In this document: piece by piece, positions 9,714 to 18,899 of the stretch
Layout: each line of letters starts with the position of its first letter
Position numbering within the stretch: position 1 is the first letter of the stretch
DNA from: Bacteroidales bacterium
GTDB taxonomy: Bacteria > Bacteroidota > Bacteroidia > Bacteroidales > FEN-979
DNA: 64,000 nt
Direction of reading: 5' to 3'
Assembly (NCBI GenBank): GCA_028706295.1
Contig: JAQWBQ010000002.1
Coordinates: 1-64,000, forward strand
Notes under the pieces: model-generated
Told to the model about the DNA's origin: nothing
Seen by the model: only the letters and a program-made list of their open reading frames with translations
Databases searched by the model: none
Made by a program: the position numbers and the translations under genes

Positions 9714-9753
9714 ATTCACTCAATCACTCATTCGCTCATTCACTCATTCACTC
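9714..9753. repeat. Five tandem copies of an 8-bp unit (ATTCACTC)
   Basis: Five consecutive units read ATTCACTC, AATCACTC, ATTCGCTC, ATTCACTC, ATTCACTC. They lie in the 124-base gap between the convergent genes ahcY and the Rieske-like lipoprotein. It is a short microsatellite-like array without spacers, so not CRISPR; it may be slippage-generated filler or a transcription-end zone. Confidence 0.85.
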
Positions 9754-9784
9754 AATAAAATTTTCCTGCGCACATTCCCCGTTA

Positions 9785-10222
9785 TTAATTGGAAATGTAA
9801 AGCATGGTGCCATCGTACATAGTGGTGTACTGTTTTAACGGGTAGCGCGATGGTCCCTCGTAGGGAGTCCCGTCGGTCATAATGAATTTCGAATTGCATA
9901 CCGGGCAATAACAGGTAATACCGGAAGCCTCGACCCGGATCTGAGCTCCGCTGGAAGTAGGATCGTATGGGCAGGCTCGTTCGAATGCAACGAACTCATT
10001 GACAGATTTCCTGAAGATCAGAATCCCGTTATATCCACCGTTCACTGTTTCCCAACCATTTACGGTATTCAGATGGATATACTTGGTTCCGTTGGGATCG
10101 AGTGCAATGCTGACATACACATAAGGTATCTCAGGTGCGTCTTCCTCTTTCTTACAGGAAGACGGGATTAATAATAACTGGAACAGCATGCTGATCGTCA
10201 GCAGTCGGATCACACTTTTCAT
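9785..10222 (-). CDS. Rieske-like lipoprotein with non-canonical cluster ligands
   Basis: The 145-aa product has a lipoprotein signal peptide with lipobox LIPSSC, so it should be anchored in the envelope. The rest resembles a small Rieske fold: ACPYDPTSSG corresponds to the first CxH loop and CYCPVCNSKF to the second CPxH loop. The two histidines that bind the outer iron in a true Rieske [2Fe-2S] centre are replaced, by Tyr in CPY and by Cys in CPVC. It may therefore bind a different metal centre, form a disulfide, or have lost redox function. It stands alone, convergent with ahcY and divergent from the small basic protein. The fold assignment is moderately sure, the function unknown. Confidence 0.75.
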   Translation of the reverse strand: MKSVIRLLTISMLFQLLLIPSSCKKEEDAPEIPYVYVSIALDPNGTKYIHLNTVNGWETVNGGYNGILIFRKSVNEFVAFERACPYDPTSSGAQIRVEASGITCYCPVCNSKFIMTDGTPYEGPSRYPLKQYTTMYDGTMLYISN

Positions 10223-10311
10223 GTTCAGGTCAACGGTGCAACAAATATCCGATTTTTAACGTTACTTTGTATAAGAATATTATCGTACCCGTTATAAAAC
10301 AGGTTCACAAT

Positions 10312-10575
10312 ATGCGTTTGGAAATCCGCCGGTGGGCTTTGACCCTGACGATTCTTTTTTTTGTTTGTCCGTTACTGTTTTCCGGTTTACCTCCCCAGGA
10401 GTCAAAAGTGAATCAGCGAAGGATCGAGAAGGAACGCGAAAAGAAAAAAAAGGAGGCCGTGAAGAAATATGAACAGGCGGTAAAAAGGCACCAAAAAATG
10501 CAGTCAAAAGATACCAAATCCCGGATGAAACAGACCCGGAAAGAGTCCAGAAAGAATACTCCCCTGAAACCTTAA
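10312..10575 (+). CDS. Small basic exported protein, unknown function
   Basis: From the ATG at 10312 the product is 87 aa: a signal peptide or single N-terminal membrane segment (RRWALTLTILFFVCPLLFSG) followed by a Lys/Arg-rich, probably helical tail (KEREKKKKEAVKKYEQAVKRH). The track start at 10267 would place the signal peptide unusually far inside the protein, and a near-consensus -7 box (TTACTTTG, about 10262-10269) would overlap it, so the internal ATG is preferred. Small basic proteins of this look occur in Bacteroidota, but I know no function. Confidence 0.6.
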   Translation: MRLEIRRWALTLTILFFVCPLLFSGLPPQESKVNQRRIEKEREKKKKEAVKKYEQAVKRHQKMQSKDTKSRMKQTRKESRKNTPLKP

Positions 10576-10690
10576 AAAAAAGGTGGCTTAGCCTTATTTT
10601 TAGGCACTTTACCGATTATTTATTTCATTTTGTATAAAAGACTTCAGGCTAATTTAGAATGGTTATATATTTGAATAGCCAACTAAAAAT

Positions 10691-10723
10691 TTTGAATTAT
10701 ATTTTAAATAATTATTACTTTTA
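10691..10723 (+). promoter_or_regulatory. Probable promoter of the TonB/T9SS operon
   Basis: TTTG at 10691-10694 and TACTTTTA at 10716-10723 are spaced by 21 bases and resemble the Bacteroidota -33/-7 pair, with one mismatch in the -7 box. The same TACTTTTA variant precedes the second ECF sigma gene at 40908-40915. The leader to the ATG at 10770 would be about 40 nt. Confidence 0.4.
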
Positions 10724-10769
10724 CCGCCTTTTCTAAGCGCAATAATAATCTAACATAAAATTGTATGGT

Positions 10770-13700
10770 ATGTTAAGAAATTTACTACTTACTATTGGAT
10801 TAGTACTGGCAACAAGCTTGTTGGTATTCTCACAATCCGGATCTGGTACTCTTAAGGGAAAGATCATTGACAAGCAGACAAAAGAGCCAATTTCCTTTGC
10901 CAATGTTGTCGCTGAGGTTGGGGGTGTTCAGGTTGGCGGATCCACATCCGATTTTGACGGTAATTTTCAGATCAAGCCGGTCCCCGCGGGGAAGGTCGAC
11001 CTGAAGGCAAGTTTTGTGGGTTACAAACCGTTTATGATCCGCGGGATCATCATTTTCTCTGAAAAGATAACCTTCCAGGATGTTGAGCTCGAAGCATCCA
11101 CCACCAATCTTCAGGAGATTGAAGTAGTCGATTACAAAGTGCCTTTGATCTCGAAGGACCAGACTACTTCGGGGGGAACCGTAACCTCGGAGGAAATTTC
11201 GAAAATGGCCAATAAATCTGCCACCGCAGTAGCCACAACGGTCGGAGGGGTTACCACCGATGCCAACGGGAATATCACGAGTATGCGTGGTCAAAGATCA
11301 TCAGGTACCGTTTATTACATCGACGGTATGCGTGTTACCGGGAACAATGCTCTGCCTCAAAGCGCTATTGAGCAGGTTGAAGTGATCCTGGGTGGTACAC
11401 CGGCTGCTTATGGTGATGCCACGGGTGGTATTATTAATGTTACTACCAAGGGGCCTTCAAAGGATTTCTCCGGCGGAATCGACCTCCAGACTTCCCAGTA
11501 TCTGGATGCCTTCGGATACAACCGTGTTGGTCTGAACTTTACCGGTCCCGTTGTTTCCAAAAAAGATACTGTAAGGGGAACCAAGACCCCGATCATGGGA
11601 TTTTTCATTGCCGGCGACTTCATTTATCAGAAAGACGGCGCTCCGGCAGCCTTTGCCAATTATAAAGTCACCGACGATGTTCAGGATTACCTGAACCTGA
11701 CTCCGCTCCGGTTGTATGGCCAGAATAATTCGGTGTTCTACAACTCCGAATTCATCACGTATAATCAGATGGAGCGGACAAAAACGACCCTGAATTCAGC
11801 CGGAACCAACATTAATGTATCAGGCAAACTCGATTTCCGGGTCTCCCCGACCATCAACGTGTCGGTGGGAGGAACTTTTGCATGGTATGATTCACGGAAT
11901 TTCAGTTTCGCCAGCTCCCTGATGAACTGGCAGAACAACTCACATTCAAATGGTTATACCTGGCGTGTTAACGGAAGGTTCACACAGAGGTTCCCGACAG
12001 CTGCCGAAAGTAAGAGTTTCGTAAAAAATATTTATTACTCCATCGGGGCCGACTTCACCCGTTCATTTGCTAAAACCGAAGATGCCGAACATCAGAAAAA
12101 CTATTTCCAATATGGTTATATCGGCAGTTTTGCCACCCAGACTACCCGCGCTTACACTCCCGAGCTTGCTTATGACTCTGTTATACAAAAATGGGCCCAC
12201 CTTCAGAATGGTACCCGCGATACCGTGGTGATCTTTAAACCTTCAGATATCAATCCTTCATCAGCCAATTGGACTACACAGTACTACGGTTTCTTTGATG
12301 ATCCCGAAGGACATTATCAAAACCTTGATGAAATTATCTCGGGTCGCGGTCTGATCAACGGAATGGAACCGGCTGCACCTTATAACCTGTTCAACGGCGT
12401 TGGGAACCGTCCCGATTCCTATTCTGAAAGCACCAGCGATCAGCTTGCCGTCAATGCCTCCTTCGCGGCCGACTTCGGCAACCATGAAATCCAGTTGGGG
12501 TTACAATATCAGCAACGAAAAAGTTCAGGCTTTGGGATAGCCGGCAGAAGTTTGTGGGGAATCATGCGCGGTTTGACAAACGCCCAGCTTAAAGACCTTG
12601 ACCTGGCCAACCCCCACCCGGTTTACCGTGACGGAGTATTCATGGATACCATTAATTATGCACGTAAATATGTGCAAACCCTGCAGCGTACCTTTGATAT
12701 AAATCTTCGTAAGAAACTCGGTCTGCCTGTCGACGGGGTCGATTATATCGATATCGATTCCTATAGTTTTGCCGAGAATTCAATTAATTATTACGACGCC
12801 GACATGAACCTGCATACATCCCATGTTACCGGCGATCTTTTTACCCTCGATATGTTCGATGCCGATGAATTATTCTTCAATGGTGACCCTATTGTTAACT
12901 ATTATGGTTATGATTACACCGGTAAAAAACTCTCGAGCAACCCGAGTTTTGAGGATTTCTTCAATCAGAAAGATGCGGATGGGAATTTTACCAGGGCCAT
13001 CGGATCGTATCAGCCCATTTACATGGCCGGGTATATTCAGGATAAATTCGCTTTTAAAGACCTGATTTTCAATATCGGGGTCCGGGTTGACCGTTTCGAC
13101 GCCAACCAGATGATCTTAAAGGATCCTTACCTTTTTTACGAGGCAAAAACAGTCGGAGAGGTTAAAGACATAAACGGTCAGATTGTTTCTCACCCAACAA
13201 GCATGGGCAGCGATTATGTGGTTTATGTTGATGACGGGAACAATCCTTCTGCCATCACCGGTTATAGAAACGGTAATGTCTGGTACAACTCCGAAGGTAG
13301 TGTGATCACTGACCCGGAATCTGTGCTTGACAGAGGAAACGGGGTTATGCCTTACCTGGTGCCAAACCAGTCAAAAACGCTTTCTCCCAACGTTTTCAAG
13401 GATTATGAGCCTCAAACCAACTGGATGCCCCGTATTTCATTCTCCTTCCCGATCTCTGACGATGCTTTGTTCTATGCACATTATGATATCTTGACTCAAC
13501 GGCCTTCATCAGCAGAGGTTCAGATTGATCCTGTTTCTTATTATTATCTTGGAGTGACCGGAGCCACGGGTACCATCAACAATCCCGCTCTGAAACCCGA
13601 AAGGACCATTGACTATGAACTGGGATTCCAGCAGAAAATCAACAATGCCTCTTCGCTGAAATTATCCGTGTTTTATCGTGAAATGCGTGATCAGATCCAG

Positions 13701-14483
13701 CAGTACCGCCTGACCGGCGCCTACCCCAAAACATACTATTCGTATACCAATATCGACTTCGGTACCGTTAAGGGATTGACCCTTACGTATGACTTACGGC
13801 GTTCGGGAAATGCCCGCGTCCGTTTTAATTATACCCTGCAATTTGCCGACGGTACCGGTTCAGATGCCAATGCCGCTTCAACCATTATCCGTTCCGATCA
13901 GCCCAACCTGCGTACGTTGAACCCGCTGAACTTCGACCGCCGTCACCAGTTCAACATCAGCCTCGACTATCGCTGGGGCTCCGGCAAAGACTATAACGGA
14001 CCCGTGATCAAACGCAAAAAAAGCGGAAAATCACCTGTACAGATCCTTTCGAACTTTGGAGCCAACATTACCCTCACCGGAGGTTCGGGAACACCGTACA
14101 CAAAGACCAGCAAGATCCTGTATCAGGGAGCCATGGGCCCCATCAAGGGAAGTATCAACGGCGCCCGCCTTCCCTGGCAGTTCCTGATCAATGCCCGGGT
14201 TGACAAAGACTTTAATTTCATGCTGACCAAGAAAAAGATGGGCACCTTCAATGTCTATTTCGAATTTACCAACCTGTTAAATACCATGAATGTGACGGCA
14301 GTTTATCCCTATACCGGTACTGCCAACGACGATGGATACCTCTCCGCTCCCGAATGGCAAAATGCCATCAGTCAGCAGGTCAATGAACAGTCCTTCAGGG
14401 ATCTTTATACGATCTCGATGGACAATCCATACCGTTATAGCGCTCCGCGGACAATCCGTTTAGGTGTTATGTTTAATTTCTAA
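10770..14483 (+). CDS. TonB-dependent outer-membrane receptor
   Basis: From the ATG at 10770 (the track uses a TTG nine bases upstream) the protein is 1237 aa. It has a signal peptide ending at VFSQS, a carboxypeptidase-regulatory-like beta-sandwich (about 25-110: GTLKGKIIDKQTKEPISFAN), a plug domain (about 130-240, GQRSSGTVYYIDGMRV) and a 22-strand-type barrel ending in LGVMFNF with the terminal aromatic residue. No SusD-like lipoprotein follows, so this is not a SusCD glycan importer. Instead it is the first gene of a tight operon with a very large T9SS-exported protein and a PorV/PorQ-family barrel, pointing to import or assembly linked to secretion. Substrate unknown. Confidence 0.9.
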   Translation: MLRNLLLTIGLVLATSLLVFSQSGSGTLKGKIIDKQTKEPISFANVVAEVGGVQVGGSTSDFDGNFQIKPVPAGKVDLKASFVGYKPFMIRGIIIFSEKITFQDVELEASTTNLQEIEVVDYKVPLISKDQTTSGGTVTSEEISKMANKSATAVATTVGGVTTDANGNITSMRGQRSSGTVYYIDGMRVTGNNALPQSAIEQVEVILGGTPAAYGDATGGIINVTTKGPSKDFSGGIDLQTSQYLDAFGYNRVGLNFTGPVVSKKDTVRGTKTPIMGFFIAGDFIYQKDGAPAAFANYKVTDDVQDYLNLTPLRLYGQNNSVFYNSEFITYNQMERTKTTLNSAGTNINVSGKLDFRVSPTINVSVGGTFAWYDSRNFSFASSLMNWQNNSHSNGYTWRVNGRFTQRFPTAAESKSFVKNIYYSIGADFTRSFAKTEDAEHQKNYFQYGYIGSFATQTTRAYTPELAYDSVIQKWAHLQNGTRDTVVIFKPSDINPSSANWTTQYYGFFDDPEGHYQNLDEIISGRGLINGMEPAAPYNLFNGVGNRPDSYSESTSDQLAVNASFAADFGNHEIQLGLQYQQRKSSGFGIAGRSLWGIMRGLTNAQLKDLDLANPHPVYRDGVFMDTINYARKYVQTLQRTFDINLRKKLGLPVDGVDYIDIDSYSFAENSINYYDADMNLHTSHVTGDLFTLDMFDADELFFNGDPIVNYYGYDYTGKKLSSNPSFEDFFNQKDADGNFTRAIGSYQPIYMAGYIQDKFAFKDLIFNIGVRVDRFDANQMILKDPYLFYEAKTVGEVKDINGQIVSHPTSMGSDYVVYVDDGNNPSAITGYRNGNVWYNSEGSVITDPESVLDRGNGVMPYLVPNQSKTLSPNVFKDYEPQTNWMPRISFSFPISDDALFYAHYDILTQRPSSAEVQIDPVSYYYLGVTGATGTINNPALKPERTIDYELGFQQKINNASSLKLSVFYREMRDQIQQYRLTGAYPKTYYSYTNIDFGTVKGLTLTYDLRRSGNARVRFNYTLQFADGTGSDANAASTIIRSDQPNLRTLNPLNFDRRHQFNISLDYRWGSGKDYNGPVIKRKKSGKSPVQILSNFGANITLTGGSGTPYTKTSKILYQGAMGPIKGSINGARLPWQFLINARVDKDFNFMLTKKKMGTFNVYFEFTNLLNTMNVTAVYPYTGTANDDGYLSAPEWQNAISQQVNEQSFRDLYTISMDNPYRYSAPRTIRLGVMFNF

Positions 14484-14539
14484 TGTATTTAACCATGTCC
14501 ATAAGAAGAAATACCCGTCTATCATTAAATAATGCAACT

Positions 14540-17500
14540 ATGAAAAATATACATCGCCTCTTAGTGATTGCGCTCAGCTTGATGGTGGTTACAAGTGTTG
14601 TTCGTGCCGAGGAAGTGCACGTAGCAAGTGGAAAGAGCACCAATACCCTGAAGGAAACTGCAGCCGGTTGCGCCTCCGGCTCCACTTATAAATATCTTGA
14701 TATCAATAACGTCAGAACCCTTTGTTATTCCTATGGTAACGGGTGGTTCCTCGAAAATGCCGAGTATGAAATTCCAAAGGGATCCAAGAAAACTTCCATG
14801 TTCTCCTTCTCCCTCTGGATTGGTGGTATCGATATCAATAACAACTTAAAACTGGCGGCTTACAGGTACGGACAAGGTACCGGGAACCCTTCGCATGTTA
14901 AAAACGATTTCTGGCCGGGACCTCTTACTGTTGATGGCACTGCAGCCATTGATGCCGAAACCTGCGCCCAATACGATAAACTGTTCCCAATGACCCGTGC
15001 TGAGGTGCAGGAATTCCTGGCCTGGTGGGACAATCAGGCTGAATATCCTGATTATTCCATTCCCAAGTCAATCCTCGATTGGCCTGCACACGGAAACAAA
15101 TCAAAGGGACAGGCTTACTATCTCGCTCCTTTCATGGATATCAATAACGACGGGGTATATGATCCGCGTCAGGGCGATTATCCTTACTATGACCTGGCTA
15201 ATAAACTCTGTCCGAAATATCTGAAACCCGGTGAGCTGATAGCCCGTGCAAAAATCAAGAACGGCGGACCGACCGATACCATGGGTATTCTGGTCGACCA
15301 GGTACTGAAAGGCGACCAGACCCTCTGGAGCGTTTACAATGACAAGGGTAATTATCACTCTGAAACAACCGGCGACCCGATCGGTATGGAGATACGGGCC
15401 CAATATTTTGCCTTTGCCACAAACGACGAAATCAACAACATGACCTTTTACTCCTACGAACTGATTAACCGGTCGACTTACACCCTCACCGGGACCTATT
15501 TCAGCCAATGGGTTGATCCGGATTTGGGATATGCCAACGATGACTACGTGGGTTGTGATGTAAACCGTGGTCTTGGGTATTGCTATAACGGAACTCCTAT
15601 TGACGGAACCGGTCAGACTTATGCTTACGGCGCCCATCCACCTGCCGTAGGCGTCGACTTTTTCCAGGGTCCCTACCTTGACCCGGACGGATTTGATAAT
15701 CCCGCCTACAAGGGCTCCAGCGAAAAAGGACCATCCTTTAAAGGAAGTTGCGACATTGTAGGACTTAACGGAACTGAGATAACCATGCGTTATGGCCCCG
15801 GTGAAATTTACGAAGGTAACTTCCTGGTAAAATCTGATGCCATCAACGGAATTAATTTTGGTGACGGGATAAAAGATAATGAGCGTTTCGGGATGCGCCG
15901 TTTCGTTTACCATAATAACAGTAATGCCGGGGTCCCGTCGTATATGACCGACCCTTCTTATGCTCCTGAATATTATCTGTTCCTCCGCGGTATCTGGAAA
16001 GACAATTCAAAGATGATTTACAGCGGGAATGCACACTACTCAGCAGGTGGTCTCGGACCTGAATGCGACTTCATGTTTCCGGGTCTGACCGACCTTTGCG
16101 ACTGGGGAACCGCCGGACAACCTCCGGTAGGAGAAAAATACTGGACTGAAGTCACAGCAAAGAACAATCCCCAGGACCGTCGGTTTATGCAATCGGCAGG
16201 TCCGTTTACCTTGATGCCGGGAGCCTGTAACTACATTACCGTTGGTATTCCCTGGGCCCGGTCCATTACAGGAACCGCTGAAGAATCAGTCCGGCTCCTG
16301 CAGATTGTTGACGATAAATGTCAGCAATTGTTCGATAACTGCTTTGCCGTGTTAAATGGTCCCAATGCTCCGGATCTGACTATTGAAGAGATGGATAAAC
16401 AGCTCATTGTATATATTTCCAACAGAAAAACCAATGATGCCGGTAATAATTTCGGAGAGAAGTATCAGGAATTTGACCCGACCATCCCCAACCCGGACAC
16501 GCTTCCGCACAACAAACGTAATGACTCGTTGTACCATTTTGAAGGGTACCAGATTTACCAGTTGAAAGATGCCACTGTTTCAGCTGCCGATATCGGAGAT
16601 GAGAGCAAAGTAAGGCTGGTTGCCCAGTGTGATGTTGAAAATGGTGTCTCTAAACTTGTGAACTGGACTTATGACCAGAACCTGGGTGGTGAAATCGGTG
16701 AAATAATGGTAGATGGTGAGGATCAGGGAATCCGTCACTCCTTTGTATTTACCAAGGATATGTTTGCAACCGGCGATGAGAATCTGATCAATCACAAACA
16801 GTATTACTATGTCGCGGTGGCATATGCCTATAACCAGTATAAAAAATATATCCAGAATGACCCGACAGCCCTCGACGGGCAGAAGACTCCCTATCTGCAG
16901 GGCCGAAGCAATATCAAGGTCTATACCGGGATTCCGCATATTCCGCTGGGATCCGTAACCAATTCGGTTTATGGACAGGGTCCTATAATCACGCGTATCC
17001 AGGGCCAGGGAAACGGTGGAATGATCCTCGATTTCAGCGAGGCCACCATCCAGGAAATCCTTTCTAAACCTCCCATTGATTCCACCAAAACCAAACTCGG
17101 AGATCCCGATTACCCGATTGCTTACAAACCTACCTATCTTGTAGGGAAAGGACCTCTGCAGGTTAAAGTGATCGATCCGCTGAATGTGGTCCCCGGAGAA
17201 TATACCGTGAAATTTGATTCGATGGTAACTGTAAGCGTCAATAATCCTTTCACCAATACCAAGAAAATCCAGTTTGGGAAATGGACACTTATCAATAATA
17301 GTACACACCAGCAATTCCGGTCGGATACCACCACTATTTATCAATATGAACAGCTATTCCTTGACCTGGGACTTGCGCTCACCATTCAGCAGGTTCCTAA
17401 TGCAGGCGACTCCATCAGAGGAACTGTGACCGCCACGAACGGATTGCTTTATGCATCACCAGCCCTCTTTGAAGATAGTACCAAGGCCTGGCTCACCGGG

Positions 17501-18856
17501 GTCATCGACAGTGATATTCCTCAATCGGCACAGAACTGGGTAAGGTCCGGGACCTATAAAGGTTCAACTGCAGCGTATTATGACTGGAACATGGGCGCCG
17601 GTGATGTCGGACAGCCCTGGGACCCGAATAAGAATTTCCAGAAGATCCAGGCAGGTATCTGGGCTCCTTACCCACTTGCAGCTATCAATGGCGATGAGCT
17701 TTATGGCGGCGCAGCATCGAGTAAAAGATCAAAGTTGCTGTCGACCATGGATAATCTGGCCAGTGTGGATATTGTAATTACGCCCGTCAAGGAACTGTGG
17801 ACCCGTTGCCCGGTTGTAGAACTTTGTCCAAAGACACAACTTGCAGAAGGCGGAGCAAAACTGTTCAATTTCAGAATTCACGCCTCCGTGAACGTTGACG
17901 GAGATACCGGGGTTGTCAGCAGCAATCCGTTATACAATTCGAATTACATCAGTGCAACGGGAATGGGATGGTTCCCGGGGTATGCCATCAATCTTGAAAC
18001 CGGCGAAAGGCTGAACATGATGTTCGGTGAAAATTCCTGGCTGGTTGCCGATAACGGTCGCGACATGATCTGGAACCCAACTTCAAGAGTTTATGACAAC
18101 TCAGGCGTTCCGGTATTCGGAGGCCAGCATTTCGTTTATATCATGGCGAACAGGTCCTACCCGGCAATCTCGGGAATAAAACTTGATTTCCCTGCTTACG
18201 ATGCCGGCGCCTACATCATGTCATCCATGCTGAAGATTCCTTCGACCATTTATAAGGATTACACCTATGGCACTGCAATGTATGTTAATGCGCCATTGGC
18301 TGTTGAAGGCAAAGAATGGTTAAGTAACGCGGTGACAACCAAAATCAGGGTATCGAAACCTTATCAGCGTTATTATTCCTCGCCGTTGCCTGCCGGTTCG
18401 ACTGATACCGTCAACAGGAATTACCCGATGTATATTTTCGATACAAAGACCATTTCGACCTCAAAGGACAACCAGGACAAGGCAACCACCGATCTCGACC
18501 TGATCAATGTAGTACCTAATCCCTATTACGCTTATGACGATTATGAAACCAATCAGCTTGATAATCGGATTAAGATTGTAAATCTTCCGACCAAATGTAC
18601 GGTTACCATTTTTGATATGAGCGGAACGCTGATACGGCAGTTCAATGTCGACAAGTCAGGCATTCCACAACCACGTTCATCAACTGCCGGGCAAGCGACT
18701 GATGCAAAAACTTCAATTGATTGGGATTTGAAGAATTTTGCCGGAATTCCGATTGCCGGGGGTGTCTATCTGATCCACGTTAAGGCCGATGGTCTTGGCG
18801 AACGTACCATAAAATGGTTTGGAATCTTGCGACCTGTTGACTTGAACTCCTTGTAA
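14540..18856 (+). CDS. Very large surface or secreted protein with T9SS-type C-terminal domain
   Basis: About 1438 aa from the ATG at 14540, which is followed by a signal peptide (MKNIHRLLVIALSLMVVTSV). The track start at 14483 overlaps the receptor stop but would bury the signal, so the internal start is chosen. The body is rich in Asp/Asn/Gly/Tyr, with stretches such as APFMDINNDGVYDPRQGDY that look like calcium-binding loops; I recognise no enzyme motif. The C-terminus (VVPNPYYAYDDYE, then VTIFDMSGTLIRQF and AGGVYLIHVKADG) matches T9SS sorting or FlgD-like beta-sandwich domains. It sits between a TonB receptor and a PorV/PorQ protein and is probably delivered through T9SS. Export is likely; the molecular role is unknown. 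Confidence 0.85.
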   Translation: MKNIHRLLVIALSLMVVTSVVRAEEVHVASGKSTNTLKETAAGCASGSTYKYLDINNVRTLCYSYGNGWFLENAEYEIPKGSKKTSMFSFSLWIGGIDINNNLKLAAYRYGQGTGNPSHVKNDFWPGPLTVDGTAAIDAETCAQYDKLFPMTRAEVQEFLAWWDNQAEYPDYSIPKSILDWPAHGNKSKGQAYYLAPFMDINNDGVYDPRQGDYPYYDLANKLCPKYLKPGELIARAKIKNGGPTDTMGILVDQVLKGDQTLWSVYNDKGNYHSETTGDPIGMEIRAQYFAFATNDEINNMTFYSYELINRSTYTLTGTYFSQWVDPDLGYANDDYVGCDVNRGLGYCYNGTPIDGTGQTYAYGAHPPAVGVDFFQGPYLDPDGFDNPAYKGSSEKGPSFKGSCDIVGLNGTEITMRYGPGEIYEGNFLVKSDAINGINFGDGIKDNERFGMRRFVYHNNSNAGVPSYMTDPSYAPEYYLFLRGIWKDNSKMIYSGNAHYSAGGLGPECDFMFPGLTDLCDWGTAGQPPVGEKYWTEVTAKNNPQDRRFMQSAGPFTLMPGACNYITVGIPWARSITGTAEESVRLLQIVDDKCQQLFDNCFAVLNGPNAPDLTIEEMDKQLIVYISNRKTNDAGNNFGEKYQEFDPTIPNPDTLPHNKRNDSLYHFEGYQIYQLKDATVSAADIGDESKVRLVAQCDVENGVSKLVNWTYDQNLGGEIGEIMVDGEDQGIRHSFVFTKDMFATGDENLINHKQYYYVAVAYAYNQYKKYIQNDPTALDGQKTPYLQGRSNIKVYTGIPHIPLGSVTNSVYGQGPIITRIQGQGNGGMILDFSEATIQEILSKPPIDSTKTKLGDPDYPIAYKPTYLVGKGPLQVKVIDPLNVVPGEYTVKFDSMVTVSVNNPFTNTKKIQFGKWTLINNSTHQQFRSDTTTIYQYEQLFLDLGLALTIQQVPNAGDSIRGTVTATNGLLYASPALFEDSTKAWLTGVIDSDIPQSAQNWVRSGTYKGSTAAYYDWNMGAGDVGQPWDPNKNFQKIQAGIWAPYPLAAINGDELYGGAASSKRSKLLSTMDNLASVDIVITPVKELWTRCPVVELCPKTQLAEGGAKLFNFRIHASVNVDGDTGVVSSNPLYNSNYISATGMGWFPGYAINLETGERLNMMFGENSWLVADNGRDMIWNPTSRVYDNSGVPVFGGQHFVYIMANRSYPAISGIKLDFPAYDAGAYIMSSMLKIPSTIYKDYTYGTAMYVNAPLAVEGKEWLSNAVTTKIRVSKPYQRYYSSPLPAGSTDTVNRNYPMYIFDTKTISTSKDNQDKATTDLDLINVVPNPYYAYDDYETNQLDNRIKIVNLPTKCTVTIFDMSGTLIRQFNVDKSGIPQPRSSTAGQATDAKTSIDWDLKNFAGIPIAGGVYLIHVKADGLGERTIKWFGILRPVDLNSL

Positions 18857-18899
18857 TGTCTGATATTTAATGAATAGCAAACAAAAAAATTCCAGGATT

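Noticed and set aside
9714-9753. CRISPR-like array
   Set aside because: The units are 8 bp with no spacers; this is a simple tandem repeat.
10770-14483. SusC-type glycan transporter
   Set aside because: No SusD lipoprotein or glycoside hydrolase is adjacent; the neighbours are a T9SS-exported protein and a PorV/PorQ barrel.
15101-15913. 270-aa minus-strand ORF (and the 254-aa ORF at 16580-17344)
   Set aside because: Both are antisense to the giant T9SS-exported protein and arise from its codon bias; no signal, domain or promoter supports them.
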